A DNA stretch of 39,408 nt from an uncultured Clostridia bacterium. Lineage in GTDB: Bacteria; Bacillota; Clostridia; TANB77; CAG-508. The position numbers and the translations under genes were made by a program. The notes under the pieces are model-generated. The model did not search any database and was not told the DNA's origin. It worked only from the letters and a program-made list of their open reading frames with translations. The stretch spans positions 32,001 through 71,408 of the forward strand of contig CALXMH010000006.1 of assembly GCA_944389425.1 (NCBI GenBank), in the 5' to 3' direction. Positions 1 to 8,864 of this stretch are shown here, piece by piece; within the stretch, counting starts at the first letter, position 1, and every line of letters starts with the position of its first letter.

Positions 1-672
1 AAGTTATTTTCTTTACTTAAATGTCCAAGCATTACAGAACTTAATCCTGAATCCATAAGATGAGAAATAACTTGACCACAAGAACTATTAGATAAATGAC
101 CATTTGGACCATCAATTCTGTATTTTAAATGAAGCGGATATGAAGAATATTTAAGTACATCTGGATCATAATTGGCTTCTAAAAGGGCAAAAGAACTGTT
201 TTCTAAATAAGACATAATCTTATCAGAAACATGTCCAACATCGGTTGCAATACTAATTTTTTTACCAGAGTTAAAAATATTATATCCACAAGGGCATGCT
301 GCATCATGTGGAATACTAAAAGCAATAATTTTTAAATCATTTATATAAAAAACTGTATCTAAATTTATAACTATTCTATTTTCCTCTAAAATCTTATCCT
401 TTTCTTCTGGCATGGCACTCCATGTTTTTCTATTTGCATAAACTGGAATATTATATTTTTTAGAAAGAGTACCGAAGTCCCTTAATATGGTCGCTATGTT
501 CGTGTGTAACTAAAATTCCAGAAATATTATTAATATCAATATTTAAACCATTTAGTGCATCAACTATTTTTTTGGCACTAACCCCGGCATCAACTAAAAT
601 GCAAGTATTAGAACTTTGTACCAAAAAAGAATTGCCTGTACTACCACTGAATAAACTACAAAATCTTAACAT
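1..672 (-). CDS. walJ: WalJ/YycJ-type metallo-beta-lactamase-fold hydrolase, 3' end cut by the window, one +1 frameshift
   Basis: This is a metal-dependent MBL-fold hydrolase of the WalJ/YycJ family, cytoplasmic and linked in other Firmicutes to cell-wall and DNA-replication coordination. The N-terminus carries the family start (LRFCSLFSGSTGNS) and the metal-binding motif THEHSDH near residues 56-62. The annotated frame stops at residue 70. Skipping the C of the CGG at codon 67 (positions 474-472) gives GTLSKKYNIPVYAN and then the later family landmarks IPHDA, ATDVGHVS, LEANYD, GPNGHLSN and LGHLSKENN, running off the window edge. No other base change is needed. The gene lies just downstream of murA on the same strand (2-bp gap). 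I treat it as functional through +1 shifting rather than as a pseudogene. Family assignment is confident; the role is from family knowledge. Confidence 0.88.
472..474 (-). other. CGG +1 frameshift site in walJ
   Basis: The minus-strand reading is AAG GGA CTT CGG TAC and the frame closes at TAA three codons after the CGG. Dropping the C gives CTT GGT ACT, encoding the expected Leu-Gly-Thr after the metal-binding motif. The AAGGGA before CTT resembles the internal Shine-Dalgarno of the RF2 frameshift, but the other six sites lack it. Confidence 0.85.
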
Positions 673-674
673 AA

Positions 675-1937
675 TTAATAAGAAACCCTTTCGATATTAG
701 CACCTAAAAGCCTAAATTTCTTTTCTATATTTTCATATCCTCTGTCAATGTGTTCTATGTTATAAATCTCTGTTTTGCCTTTTGCAACACATCCTGCAAT
801 AATAAGGGCAGCACCAGCTCTTAAATCGGTAGAATGAACAGGTGCACCATATAGATTTTCTACTCCTTCAAAAATCGCAGATTTACCTTGTGCAGTAATT
901 TTAGCTCCCATATTATTAAGTTCAGCAGTATATTGAAAACGAGATTCCCAAATGCTTTCATTAATAATGCTTGTACCATCAGCTAAGGCTAAAACAACAC
1001 CTATTTGAGGTTGTAAATCAGTAGGAAATCCAGGATGAGGCAAAGTTTTAACAATTGCTTTTGAAGGTCTAGTATTACACCAAACTCTAATCTCATCACC
1101 AGAACTTATATCAACATTACCACCCATTTCAAGAATTTTAGCAGTTAATGATTCTAAATGTTCAGGAATGCAATTCTTTATAGTAATATCACCACGAGTA
1201 GCTACTGCTGCTAACATAAAAGTACCAGCTTCTATTTGGTCTGGAACAACAGAATAAGATTTTCCACCAGTTAATTTTTCTACACCGTGAATTTTTATAA
1301 TATCTGTACCAGCTCCTCTAATATCAGCCCCCATCGTGTTTAAAAAATTTGCAACATCAACTATATGAGGCTCTTTTGCAGCATTATCTATAATAGTAGT
1401 TCCATTAGCAAGTACCGCAGCAAGCATAATATTAATAGTAGCTCCAACAGAAGCAATATCTAAATAAATAGATGTACCTTCTAATTTATCTGCTTTTGCA
1501 ATAATTTTACCTTGTGAAACATCAACAGTAGCTCCAAGAGCTTCAAACCCTTTTATATGTAAATCCATAGGCCTTGCCCCTAGATTACAGCCACCTGGAA
1601 TTCCTACTTGTGCAAGCTTACATCTACTAAGAAGAGAACCTAATGAATAGTAAGAGGCTCTAAATTTTCTAGTAAGCTCTAATGATTTATCACTAGCGCT
1701 AACATGAGTAGTATCCAAAGTAAGCTCATGCTCTCCTGTCCATTCTACTTTGGCTCCAAATGATTTTAAAATATCTATATATAACCTAACATCACTTATG
1801 TTAGGAACATTATCAATAGTACAAACTCCGTCAATTAAAAGAGCAGCAGGTAGAATAGCCACAGCAGCATTTTTTGCTCCACTAATTAAAACTTCACCCT
1901 TTAAAGGAGTTCCTCCTGTAACAACTAACTTTTCCAC
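675..1937 (-). CDS. murA: UDP-N-acetylglucosamine 1-carboxyvinyltransferase (first copy)
   Basis: MurA transfers enolpyruvate from PEP to UDP-GlcNAc, the first committed step of peptidoglycan synthesis, in the cytoplasm. The Lys-Asn pair in SGAKNAA near the N-terminus and the catalytic-loop cysteine in PGGCNLGARPMDLH are present, and the length of about 420 aa is normal. An ATG exists at 1952, but it has no ribosome site of its own. The stretch ATGGAGGATT supplies a GGAGGA about 7 nt before the GTG at 1937, so I choose GTG, giving MEKLVVTGG as in relatives. The frame is intact through the catalytic loop, which makes this gene an internal control for the frameshifted second copy at 26826. Confidence 0.95.
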   Translation of the reverse strand: MEKLVVTGGTPLKGEVLISGAKNAAVAILPAALLIDGVCTIDNVPNISDVRLYIDILKSFGAKVEWTGEHELTLDTTHVSASDKSLELTRKFRASYYSLGSLLSRCKLAQVGIPGGCNLGARPMDLHIKGFEALGATVDVSQGKIIAKADKLEGTSIYLDIASVGATINIMLAAVLANGTTIIDNAAKEPHIVDVANFLNTMGADIRGAGTDIIKIHGVEKLTGGKSYSVVPDQIEAGTFMLAAVATRGDITIKNCIPEHLESLTAKILEMGGNVDISSGDEIRVWCNTRPSKAIVKTLPHPGFPTDLQPQIGVVLALADGTSIINESIWESRFQYTAELNNMGAKITAQGKSAIFEGVENLYGAPVHSTDLRAGAALIIAGCVAKGKTEIYNIEHIDRGYENIEKKFRLLGANIERVSY

Positions 1938-2054
1938 GTGAAAATCCTCCATAAAAATATAAAATAATTATAAATAATATACCATAAAAACAATAAAATA
2001 ACAATACTTAGAATTATAACAACCAAAGAACATATCTTTGGTTGTTACAAAAAC

Positions 2055-2717
2055 TTATTTATTTGCTAAAGAGGTAAGCTCAATACGGAAATTTTGTAAA
2101 AGCTCAATAAGTTTAAATTTAAACTTAATTTCACCAGTATTCTCTGAAATAACATTATATCCTTCTGTATCTAAATTATCTTGAAGAACTTCTTTCGAAC
2201 TATCTGGAACAACCCCAGAACTTACATCTACAAAACATAAAGGAGGAAACATTACACACCACCAGTTTTGCCCAGAAGCATCACCAATTTTTACACGTAA
2301 AGCATCATAAAAACCAGAAGGAAGGGAAATATCTCCATAAGTTTTTGTAGGAAATTCAAAATATCCAAGTTCAACAGTAACAGGATAATAATAACCATTG
2401 TCATAAACAGTTTGCTGAGCGACTTTCCTTATTGCATCTAAATCAAGCATTTCAATTAATTCTTCTTTACAAGTAGCAGAAGATGTAGAAGAATTAACAT
2501 ATTCTAAAACTGCATCTCTAACAATATATTTTAAAGCCTGATCTTCATTAGAATCACTATTTGCAATAACATGCAAGCGGAAAACATTATTTGAAATATT
2601 AGCAGAAACAGCTGCTACATAATTACATGCATTAACAACAATAAAACAAAAAAGTAAAAGAGAAATAAGAGTAAAATTTTTAAATTTATTACTTAATATG
2701 ATATTTTTTATAAACAA
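2055..2717 (-). CDS. spoIIR: Stage II sporulation protein R
   Basis: SpoIIR is the forespore signal protein that activates SpoIIGA in the mother cell, leading to processing of pro-SigE. The sequence has an N-terminal hydrophobic segment followed by the family signatures FRLHVIANSDSNEDQALK and QNWWCVMFPPLC, and ends after about 220 residues, a normal length. The reading frame opens upstream at a TTG (2756) that has no ribosome site. The TTG at 2717 lies 8 nt after a perfect AAGGAGG, so I take it as the start. SpoIIR and its target SpoIIGA (35702) are both in this window but far apart, as is usual. Confidence 0.93.
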   Translation of the reverse strand: MFIKNIILSNKFKNFTLISLLLFCFIVVNACNYVAAVSANISNNVFRLHVIANSDSNEDQALKYIVRDAVLEYVNSSTSSATCKEELIEMLDLDAIRKVAQQTVYDNGYYYPVTVELGYFEFPTKTYGDISLPSGFYDALRVKIGDASGQNWWCVMFPPLCFVDVSSGVVPDSSKEVLQDNLDTEGYNVISENTGEIKFKFKLIELLQNFRIELTSLANK

Positions 2718-2854
2718 GATAAAAACCTCCTTAATTGTAAAAACTTTCTTTACCAAAAGTATTGACCAAAATTAAAAAAATATACATTTTCTAAAAATAA
2801 TAGAAAAACAGGGATTTAATTACTGGAAAAAATTGTAATTTATTTGTAAAACTA

Positions 2855-2883
2855 TTGACACATTTGAAATAAAATGGTAAAAT
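2855..2883 (+). promoter_or_regulatory. Sigma-A-type promoter
   Basis: TTGACA (2855-2860), a 17-bp spacer and TAAAAT (2878-2883) lie about 30 bp before the start of the gene at 2911. Confidence 0.75.
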
Positions 2884-2910
2884 TTACCAAAAGAAAGAGA
2901 GGTTATCTAA

Positions 2911-3399
2911 ATGAGAAAAATTAATAAAATGTGCAGCTTTTACGTAAATGAATGGCATTTAACAGTTATGATGTTACCATATATAAATAGTAAAATGCAA
3001 AATAATGAAAAAGTAACAATATTAAGTGAAGAAAATTTAGAAAATAATATAGAAACTATACTACAAAAATTAAATATAAATAATAAAGTTAAAAATGAAA
3101 TAGAAAATTTATATTGGAAAAGTACACCTATTAATATGGTAGATACAATGGTTAATGAAGTAACAAGTAAAGATAATATAATTATTGTAGGTAATGAAGA
3201 GTACATAGAAAATGCAAATAAAATAATAGATAAAAAAATAAAAACTGGTGAAATAAATATAATCGACTGTTATGAAGTAATGCAATTTAATAATAATATA
3301 GATAGTATATTAAAAAATCACGAAAAAGTTATAAATACATCTGGTGAAAAGACCATAGATGAAATGTTTGAAGGATTTTCTAAAAAAGAAGTTATATAA
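2911..3399 (+). CDS. Unrecognised protein, 162 aa
   Basis: I do not recognise this protein. It is soluble, rich in Asn, Ile, Lys and Glu, with no signal peptide or membrane segment. It has an alternating beta/alpha look, including a stretch DNIIIVGNEEYIENANKIID near residues 86-105 that could be one strand-helix unit, and a possible second strand GEINIIDCYEVMQF. It has its own sigma-A-type promoter and an AGAGAGGT ribosome site. Codon use matches its neighbours. It stands alone between spoIIR (divergent) and the sugar-nucleotide operon. Confidence 0.75.
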   Translation: MRKINKMCSFYVNEWHLTVMMLPYINSKMQNNEKVTILSEENLENNIETILQKLNINNKVKNEIENLYWKSTPINMVDTMVNEVTSKDNIIIVGNEEYIENANKIIDKKIKTGEINIIDCYEVMQFNNNIDSILKNHEKVINTSGEKTIDEMFEGFSKKEVI

Positions 3400-3412
3400 A
3401 AGGAATAAATAA

Positions 3413-3441
3413 TTGACTTAATTCCTATAATGGTATAAGAT
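3413..3441 (+). promoter_or_regulatory. Promoter of the sugar-nucleotide operon
   Basis: TTGACT (3413-3418) is followed after 17 bp by TAAGAT (3436-3441). A better-looking TATAAG at 3434 would leave only a 15-bp spacer. The -10 region sits within the inverted repeat at 3422-3466. Confidence 0.5.
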
Positions 3442-3466
3442 ATAAACACAAAAAACATTATAGGAA
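3422..3466 (+). repeat. 11-bp perfect inverted repeat over promoter and ribosome site
   Basis: TTCCTATAATG (3422-3432) is repeated in inverted orientation as CATTATAGGAA (3456-3466), 23 bp apart. The left arm lies in the promoter spacer and the right arm leads into the AGGAAGGAG ribosome site. It could be an operator or, in read-through RNA, a hairpin near the ribosome site. Confidence 0.6.
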
Positions 3467-3479
3467 GGAGCATGGTAAA

Positions 3480-4724
3480 ATGGATTATAGTCAAGCATTA
3501 AATAAGTTAAAACACTACAACCAAGAACACATATTGAAGTTCTATGATAAAATGCCAAAACAAAAACAAGAAGAACTATTAAAGCAAATTGAAAATTTAG
3601 ATTTAGAACAAATAAGTACTTTATTTAAAAACATAAAAAATCAAGAAAATAAAAAGACCAAGGTAGAACCAATAGAATATGTTGATAAAGAAAAATTGAC
3701 AGAAGAAGAGAAAAAAGAGTATGAAAGACTCGGTAATGAAACATTATCAAGTGGAAAAATAGCAGCAATAACAATGGCAGGAGGGCAAGGAACTAGATTA
3801 GGCCATAAAGGACCAAAAGGAACATTTGATTTAGGACTAAAAAGTCATAAAACATTATTTGAAATAATTTGTGATACTTTAAAAAAAGTACAAGAACAAA
3901 ACGGAGTTACAATTCCTTGGTACATAATGACAAGTGAAGAAAACAATGAAGAAACAGTAGAATTTTTTAAGAAAAATAATTATTTTGGATATCCAGAAAA
4001 AGAAATAACTTTTTTTAAACAAGGACAATATCCAATGATAGATATTAATGGAAAAATTTTATTAGATGAAAACGGTTTAGTAAAACAAGCAGCGGATGGA
4101 CATGGCGGAGTATATATTGCAATGCAAAAAAACAATATAATAGAAGATATGAGAAAAAAAGGAATAAAATGGGTAGTAATAGGCGGAGTAGATAATGTTC
4201 TTGTAAATATGTTTGATCCAATTTTTATAGGAATGTATATTAAACAAGGATATAAATCAGCATCAAAATCAGTTGTAAAAAAATATCCAGAAGAAAAAGT
4301 AGGAGTATTTTGTAAGAAAAATGGTAGACCAAGTATAATTGAATATACTGAATTGTCAGAGGAAATGGCGAATGATAGAGACGAAAATGGAGAATTAAAA
4401 TATGGAGAATCAAATATAATAGTACATATTTTTGAATTAGAAGTTATAGAAAAAATAAGCAAAAACCTTTTACCATACCATCCAGCATTTAAAAAAGCTA
4501 ATTACATGAATGAAAACGGAGAAATTGTAATTGCAAAAGAGCCAAATGCATATAAATTTGAAGCATTCATATTTGATGCATTTGAACAATTAGATAATAT
4601 GTCTATACTAAGAGTAAACAGAGAAGAAGAATTTGCACCAGTTAAAAATTCTGATGATAAAGGAGTAGATTGTCCAAAAACTGCAAGAGAATTGTACAAA
4701 AAACATTTTCAAATAAAAGAATAA
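3480..4724 (+). CDS. UDPGP-family UTP-sugar pyrophosphorylase (UDP-GlcNAc/UDP-hexose type)
   Basis: This enzyme family makes UDP-sugars from UTP and a sugar 1-phosphate. The signature nucleotide-binding loop MAGGQGTRLGHKGPKG is at about residues 97-112, and GGVDNVLV and the acidic DPIF segment follow as in eukaryote-like UDP-GlcNAc pyrophosphorylases. The 414-aa length fits the family. The first 80 residues are helical and charged, also typical. It is the first gene of an operon with the phosphohexomutase 12 bp downstream, so the pair would convert hexose 6-phosphate to UDP-sugar. The exact sugar (GlcNAc, GalNAc or Glc) cannot be told from sequence. Confidence 0.88.
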   Translation: MDYSQALNKLKHYNQEHILKFYDKMPKQKQEELLKQIENLDLEQISTLFKNIKNQENKKTKVEPIEYVDKEKLTEEEKKEYERLGNETLSSGKIAAITMAGGQGTRLGHKGPKGTFDLGLKSHKTLFEIICDTLKKVQEQNGVTIPWYIMTSEENNEETVEFFKKNNYFGYPEKEITFFKQGQYPMIDINGKILLDENGLVKQAADGHGGVYIAMQKNNIIEDMRKKGIKWVVIGGVDNVLVNMFDPIFIGMYIKQGYKSASKSVVKKYPEEKVGVFCKKNGRPSIIEYTELSEEMANDRDENGELKYGESNIIVHIFELEVIEKISKNLLPYHPAFKKANYMNENGEIVIAKEPNAYKFEAFIFDAFEQLDNMSILRVNREEEFAPVKNSDDKGVDCPKTARELYKKHFQIKE

Positions 4725-4736
4725 TAGGAGGAAAAT

Positions 4737-6098
4737 ATGAAAATAAATCCGGAAATTTTTAGAAGCTATGATATAAGAGGAATAGTAGGAAAAGATATAG
4801 ATGGAGATGTGGCAGAAAAATTAGGAAAATCATTTGGCTCATATGTGCAAGACTTGGGAGAAAAAACTGTAATTGTAGGGAACGACAATAGAATGTCATC
4901 AGATGAACTAAATGAAAGACTAACAAAAGGTTTAACAGAATCAGGTGTAGATGTTATAAATATTGGATTAGCTACTACTCCAATGGTTTATTATGCAAGA
5001 AAACTATTCGATATAGGACCAGCAATACAAATAACAGCAAGTCATAATCCAGGTGAATATAATGGGTTTAAAATGTGTATAAAAAAAGAAGAAGAAAGTA
5101 TTTATGGTGATAAAATACAAGAAATAAGAGAATATACAGAAAAAGAAAACTTTAAAACAGGGACTGGAAAGGTTAAAACAGAAAATATATTAGATAAATA
5201 TATAGATCAGATAGTAGAAAAAGTAAAATTAGGAGATAGAAAATTAAAAGTAGTTGTAGATGCAGGAAATGGAACAGCAAGCATATTAGCAGAGAAACTA
5301 TTAAAAAAATTAGGAACAGAAGTAATTCCATTATATTGCAATCCAGATCCAAGTTTTCCAAATCATCATCCAGACCCAAGTGTGCCAGAAAATTTAAAAG
5401 ATTTAAGCAAAAAAGTTCTAGAAGAGAAGGCAGATTTAGGAATTGGTTACGATGGAGATGGAGATAGAATTGGAATTGTAGACGAAAAAGGCAATATGAT
5501 ATTTGGAGATTTATATATGCTTATAATATGGAGAGATATTATAAATAAATATCCAGGTTCTACTGCACTTGTAGAAGTAAAGTGTTCACAAAGCTTATGG
5601 GACGAATTAGAAAAAATAGGAGCAAAACCAGAATTCATAAGAACAGGAAATCCATATATTAAAGCAGCAATGAGAGAAAAAAATGTACCATTTTCAGGTG
5701 AAATGTCTGGACATATATTTTTCCGTGATGAATATTATGGGTTTGATGATGCAGCATATGCAGCGGCAAGAATATTAAGGATATTATCAAATACAAATAA
5801 AAATGCATCAGATTTATTAGAAGGAATAAACAAGTATATTGCAACACCAGAAATTAGCAAAAAAGCAGAAGATAGTACAAAATTTGAAACAATAGAAAAG
5901 GCTGTAAAATATTTTAAAGGAAAAGGCTTTAAAGTAATTGATGTAGATGGAGCAAGAGTAGTATTTGAAAATGGTTGGGGACTTATTAGAGCATCAAATA
6001 CATCACCAAAAATAACAATAAGATATGAAGCAAAAAACGAAGAAGAATTAGCTAAAATACAAAATGAATTCGAAACTTGCTTAAAAGAAATAATGTAA
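4737..6098 (+). CDS. Phosphomannomutase/phosphoglucomutase
   Basis: This alpha-D-phosphohexomutase interconverts sugar 6- and 1-phosphates. All four family landmarks are visible: the phosphoserine loop TASHNPGEYNGFK near residue 100, the metal-binding DGDGDRIG near residue 240, the sugar-binding GEMSGHIFF near residue 320, and the phosphate-binding RASNTSPKITIR near residue 425. The 453-aa length matches bacterial ManB/AlgC-type enzymes. AGGAGG lies 6 nt before the ATG. It follows the UDPGP gene in one operon and ends at a strong terminator. Confidence 0.93.
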   Translation: MKINPEIFRSYDIRGIVGKDIDGDVAEKLGKSFGSYVQDLGEKTVIVGNDNRMSSDELNERLTKGLTESGVDVINIGLATTPMVYYARKLFDIGPAIQITASHNPGEYNGFKMCIKKEEESIYGDKIQEIREYTEKENFKTGTGKVKTENILDKYIDQIVEKVKLGDRKLKVVVDAGNGTASILAEKLLKKLGTEVIPLYCNPDPSFPNHHPDPSVPENLKDLSKKVLEEKADLGIGYDGDGDRIGIVDEKGNMIFGDLYMLIIWRDIINKYPGSTALVEVKCSQSLWDELEKIGAKPEFIRTGNPYIKAAMREKNVPFSGEMSGHIFFRDEYYGFDDAAYAAARILRILSNTNKNASDLLEGINKYIATPEISKKAEDSTKFETIEKAVKYFKGKGFKVIDVDGARVVFENGWGLIRASNTSPKITIRYEAKNEEELAKIQNEFETCLKEIM

Positions 6099-6121
6099 AA
6101 AACCGCTTTATAGCGGTTTTT
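6097..6121. terminator. Bidirectional rho-independent terminator
   Basis: AAAAAACCGCT / AGCGGTTTTT form an 11-bp stem with a 4-base loop and T-runs on both strands. It separates the convergent phosphohexomutase and TtcA-like genes; the stop codon of the latter falls in the loop. Confidence 0.88.
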
Positions 6122-6830
6122 TATTTTCCCATCCTTTAATATTACTACGCTTAATGGCGCCAAATAAATTAGCTTTTACCATTGGAATATCTTTTGAAAG
6201 AGAATAAATTAAATCTTTCATATCTTCTCTCTTAGAATGCCCATCCATAGGACAACATTTAGGCATAACATCTATTTTATTTCTATTTATAAATCTTTTA
6301 ATATCTTTTTCCGGTGTATAAATTAATGGCCTAATAACAGTAATGCCTGTTCTATCCATAAAAGAAACAGGAGCAAATGTAGACATATTACCTGTATATA
6401 ATAAATTAAGGAAAAAAGTTTCAATTAAATCATCTTGGTTATGTCCAAGAGCAATTTTATTACAATGTTCTCTAATAGCAATAGAATTAATAATTCCTCT
6501 TCTTAAATTTGCACATAAAGAACAAGGATTTTTTTCATTTCTTATATCAAAAACAATCTCTTTAATATGACTATCTTCAATAAAAAGTGGAACATTAATA
6601 TTTTTGCATAAATTTTTTAAAAAATCTATGTAAAAAAAATCAAAACCAGGATTAATACTTATTGCAATAATATCAAAATGTTTAGGATAAAATCTTTGGA
6701 GAGAATGAAATCCCATTAAAAGTGAAATAGAATCTTTTCCACCAGATAAACAAACAGCAATTTTATCCCCTTCATCTATCATATTAAAATCTTCTATCGC
6801 TCTTCTCATATTGCTTAAAATTCTTTGCAT
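6108..6830 (-). CDS. TtcA-family tRNA 2-thiocytidine synthetase-like ATPase
   Basis: This is a PP-loop ATPase of the TtcA family, which adds sulfur to a tRNA cytidine using an Fe-S cluster. The PP-loop LSGGKDS lies near the N-terminus, the cluster-type CxxC is in NPCSLCANLRRG, and GHNQDD follows. A further KCCPMDG near the C-terminus may contribute ligands. The frame opens at 6857, but the ATG at 6830 is preceded by GGAGG at 5-nt spacing, so I start there (about 240 aa, normal). It neighbours a tRNA operon but is transcribed away from it. The exact tRNA target is not certain. Confidence 0.85.
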   Translation of the reverse strand: MQRILSNMRRAIEDFNMIDEGDKIAVCLSGGKDSISLLMGFHSLQRFYPKHFDIIAISINPGFDFFYIDFLKNLCKNINVPLFIEDSHIKEIVFDIRNEKNPCSLCANLRRGIINSIAIREHCNKIALGHNQDDLIETFFLNLLYTGNMSTFAPVSFMDRTGITVIRPLIYTPEKDIKRFINRNKIDVMPKCCPMDGHSKREDMKDLIYSLSKDIPMVKANLFGAIKRSNIKGWENKKPL

Positions 6831-6927
6831 AAAACCTCCACAATAAAAAAATAACAAATATATTATACATTCACATATTAAAAATTACAATATGGACACA
6901 AAAAATTCATTTTTTTAAAAAATATTG

Positions 6928-6956
6928 TTGACAATCACTGTAAAATGTAGTATTAT
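6928..6956 (+). promoter_or_regulatory. tRNA operon promoter
   Basis: TTGACA (6928-6933), a 17-bp spacer and TATTAT (6951-6956), 18 bp before the tRNA-Lys gene. Confidence 0.9.
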
Positions 6957-6974
6957 ATATAGGCGTTAGGTTAT

Positions 6975-7050
6975 GGGCCATTAGCTCAGGTGGTAGAGCA
7001 CTTGACTTTTAATCAAGTTGTCCGCAGTTCGAGTCTGCGATGGCTCACCA
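6975..7050 (+). tRNA. tRNA-Lys (UUU)
   Basis: A full cloverleaf: acceptor GGGCCAT pairs with ATGGCTC, the anticodon loop is CTTTTAA (anticodon TTT), the T-loop is TTCGAGT, and CCA is encoded. It is the first gene of a three-tRNA operon. Confidence 0.97.
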
Positions 7051-7060
7051 TAACTTTAAT

Positions 7061-7135
7061 GGCCCGTTGGTCAAGCGGTTAAGACACCGCCCTTTCACGG
7101 CGGAGACATGGGTTCGATTCCCGTACGGGTCACCA
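7061..7135 (+). tRNA. tRNA-Glu (UUC)
   Basis: Acceptor GGCCCGT pairs with ACGGGTC; anticodon stem CCGCC/GGCGG encloses CTTTCAC (anticodon TTC); CCA is encoded. Second gene of the operon, 10 bp after tRNA-Lys. Confidence 0.97.
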
Positions 7136-7144
7136 ACTAAATAT

Positions 7145-7462
<318 letters not shown>

Positions 7463-7466
7463 TATG

Positions 7467-7510
7467 AAAGTCAAGAGTTTTGAAAAAGTTCTTAATTCTT
7501 GACTTTTATT
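7467..7510 (+). terminator. tRNA operon terminator
   Basis: AAAGTCAAGA (7467-7476) pairs perfectly with TCTTGACTTT (7497-7506), followed by a T-rich stretch, just after tRNA-Thr. Confidence 0.8.
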
Positions 7511-7533
7511 TATTTCAAAAAAGGAGCGAGAAT

Positions 7534-8259
7534 ATGAAAACAGTAATTGTAACTGGTGGAGCAAAGGGGATTGGAAGAGCTATTGCATTTGAATATGCAA
7601 ATAGTGGATACAATGTGATAATAAATTATAAAACATCAGAAAAAGAAGCTAATCTTATTAAAGAAGAACTAATAAAACAGGGTAAAAGTGTGGAAATCTA
7701 CAAGGCAGATTTATGTAAAAAAGAAGAAGTAGAAAATATGATAAAATTTGTAGAGAAAAAATACAAAACAATAGATGTTTTAATAAATAATGCTGGAATT
7801 TCACAAATAAAACCATTTGCAGATATAGAAGAAGATGATTGGGATAACATGATAAACAATAATTTAAAAACAGTATATCTAGTAACAAAATCGGTAATAA
7901 ATAATATGATAAATCAAAAAAATGGAAGCATAGTAAATATAAGTTCAATTTGGGGACTAACAGGAGCATCATGTGAAGTCCATTATTCGGCAGCAAAAGC
8001 AGCAATAATAGGAATGACCAAAGCCCTAGCAAAAGAAATGGCTCTATCTAATATAAATGTTAATGCAATAGCACCAGGATTAATTAAAACAGATATGAAC
8101 AGTGAGCTTAAAAAAGAGGAATTAGAAGAAATAGAAGAAGATATTCCTCTTAAAAGAATGGGAACACCAGAGGAAATAGCCAAAGTAGTGAAATGGCTTT
8201 CAGAAACAAAATATATTACAGGACAAGTAATAAGAATAGATGGAGGATGGTTAATGTAA
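7534..8259 (+). CDS. Short-chain dehydrogenase/reductase, FabG-like
   Basis: This is an NAD(P)-dependent SDR oxidoreductase. The cofactor motif TGGAKGIG is at residues 7-14, NNAG near residue 89, the catalytic Ser in NISSIWG, and YSAAK for the catalytic Tyr and Lys. The C-terminal ITGQVIRIDGGWLM is typical of FabG-like members. The frame extends upstream to 7480, but that stretch lies in the tRNA terminator. ATG 7534 has AAGGAG upstream, so I start there (241 aa). It is monocistronic. It may be a 3-oxoacyl-ACP reductase or the EF-P-modifying reductase; the sequence alone does not decide. Confidence 0.88.
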   Translation: MKTVIVTGGAKGIGRAIAFEYANSGYNVIINYKTSEKEANLIKEELIKQGKSVEIYKADLCKKEEVENMIKFVEKKYKTIDVLINNAGISQIKPFADIEEDDWDNMINNNLKTVYLVTKSVINNMINQKNGSIVNISSIWGLTGASCEVHYSAAKAAIIGMTKALAKEMALSNINVNAIAPGLIKTDMNSELKKEELEEIEEDIPLKRMGTPEEIAKVVKWLSETKYITGQVIRIDGGWLM

Positions 8260-8287
8260 AAAAGAAGTGGAAATTCCACTTCTTTTT
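8259..8287. terminator. Bidirectional terminator
   Basis: A 12-bp perfect stem AAAAAGAAGTGG / CCACTTCTTTTT with a 5-base loop, between convergent genes. Confidence 0.88.
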
Positions 8288-8748
8288 TATTCAGAAATTT
8301 TTCTCTTATAATTACCAGAGATAAGTTTTGGTACATAAACAATTAACTTATAAATAGCTAGTTTAATTTTTTTGCTCCATAAATATGTTCTTCTTAATCT
8401 TTTATGTAGAGAAACATTATTATTATCTTCTAAACTAATTAATGCATTATCTACTTTTTCTAATGGAAATACATAATTTTCTCCATTATTGTTATCCCAA
8501 ACATTATCTTGGTTTCTAAAACAGAAATTGAAAGATTCAAAATCTTGTAATTCTATCTCAGCTTGAAAACCAAGTTCAGTTTTTTCCATTTTTATTTCAG
8601 AAACATTTTCCCATAATAATCCAAAACCAAAATGAATATAAACTTCTTCTGAATTATTTTGGAAAAGACTTCCTATATATGATATTTTAACAGTACTATT
8701 AGGTACTAATTTATCTGTATTAAAAAATATATTTTTAGATAATTCCAT
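8287..8748 (-). CDS. Carbohydrate-binding-module-like protein (CBM25/26-like)
   Basis: The N-terminal about 95 residues look like a starch-binding-type beta-sandwich: VKISYIGSL, then VYIHFGFGLLWENV, GFQAEIEL, FNFCFRNQDNVWDNNNGENY, in the order seen in CBM25/26-like domains. The C-terminal 50 residues are basic and hydrophobic (RRTYLWSKKIKLAIYKLIVYVPKLI) and could bind the membrane. There is no signal peptide, so the protein is probably cytoplasmic, perhaps a glycogen-binding protein. The role is inferred from the fold only. Confidence 0.7.
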   Translation of the reverse strand: MELSKNIFFNTDKLVPNSTVKISYIGSLFQNNSEEVYIHFGFGLLWENVSEIKMEKTELGFQAEIELQDFESFNFCFRNQDNVWDNNNGENYVFPLEKVDNALISLEDNNNVSLHKRLRRTYLWSKKIKLAIYKLIVYVPKLISGNYKRKISE

Positions 8749-8864
8749 TAATATCTCTCCTTATTTATCTTTTGCTCTAACAATTATATTATTAAATTCT
8801 AATTTATTCAAGTACTTTTTACAATATTTTTTATATATAATTAAAAAGTGACTTTTTTCTTAAA

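Noticed and set aside
472..490. RF2-type Shine-Dalgarno-driven frameshift signal in walJ
   Set aside because: AAGGGA-CTT resembles it, but none of the other six sites has an internal Shine-Dalgarno, so it cannot be the common mechanism.
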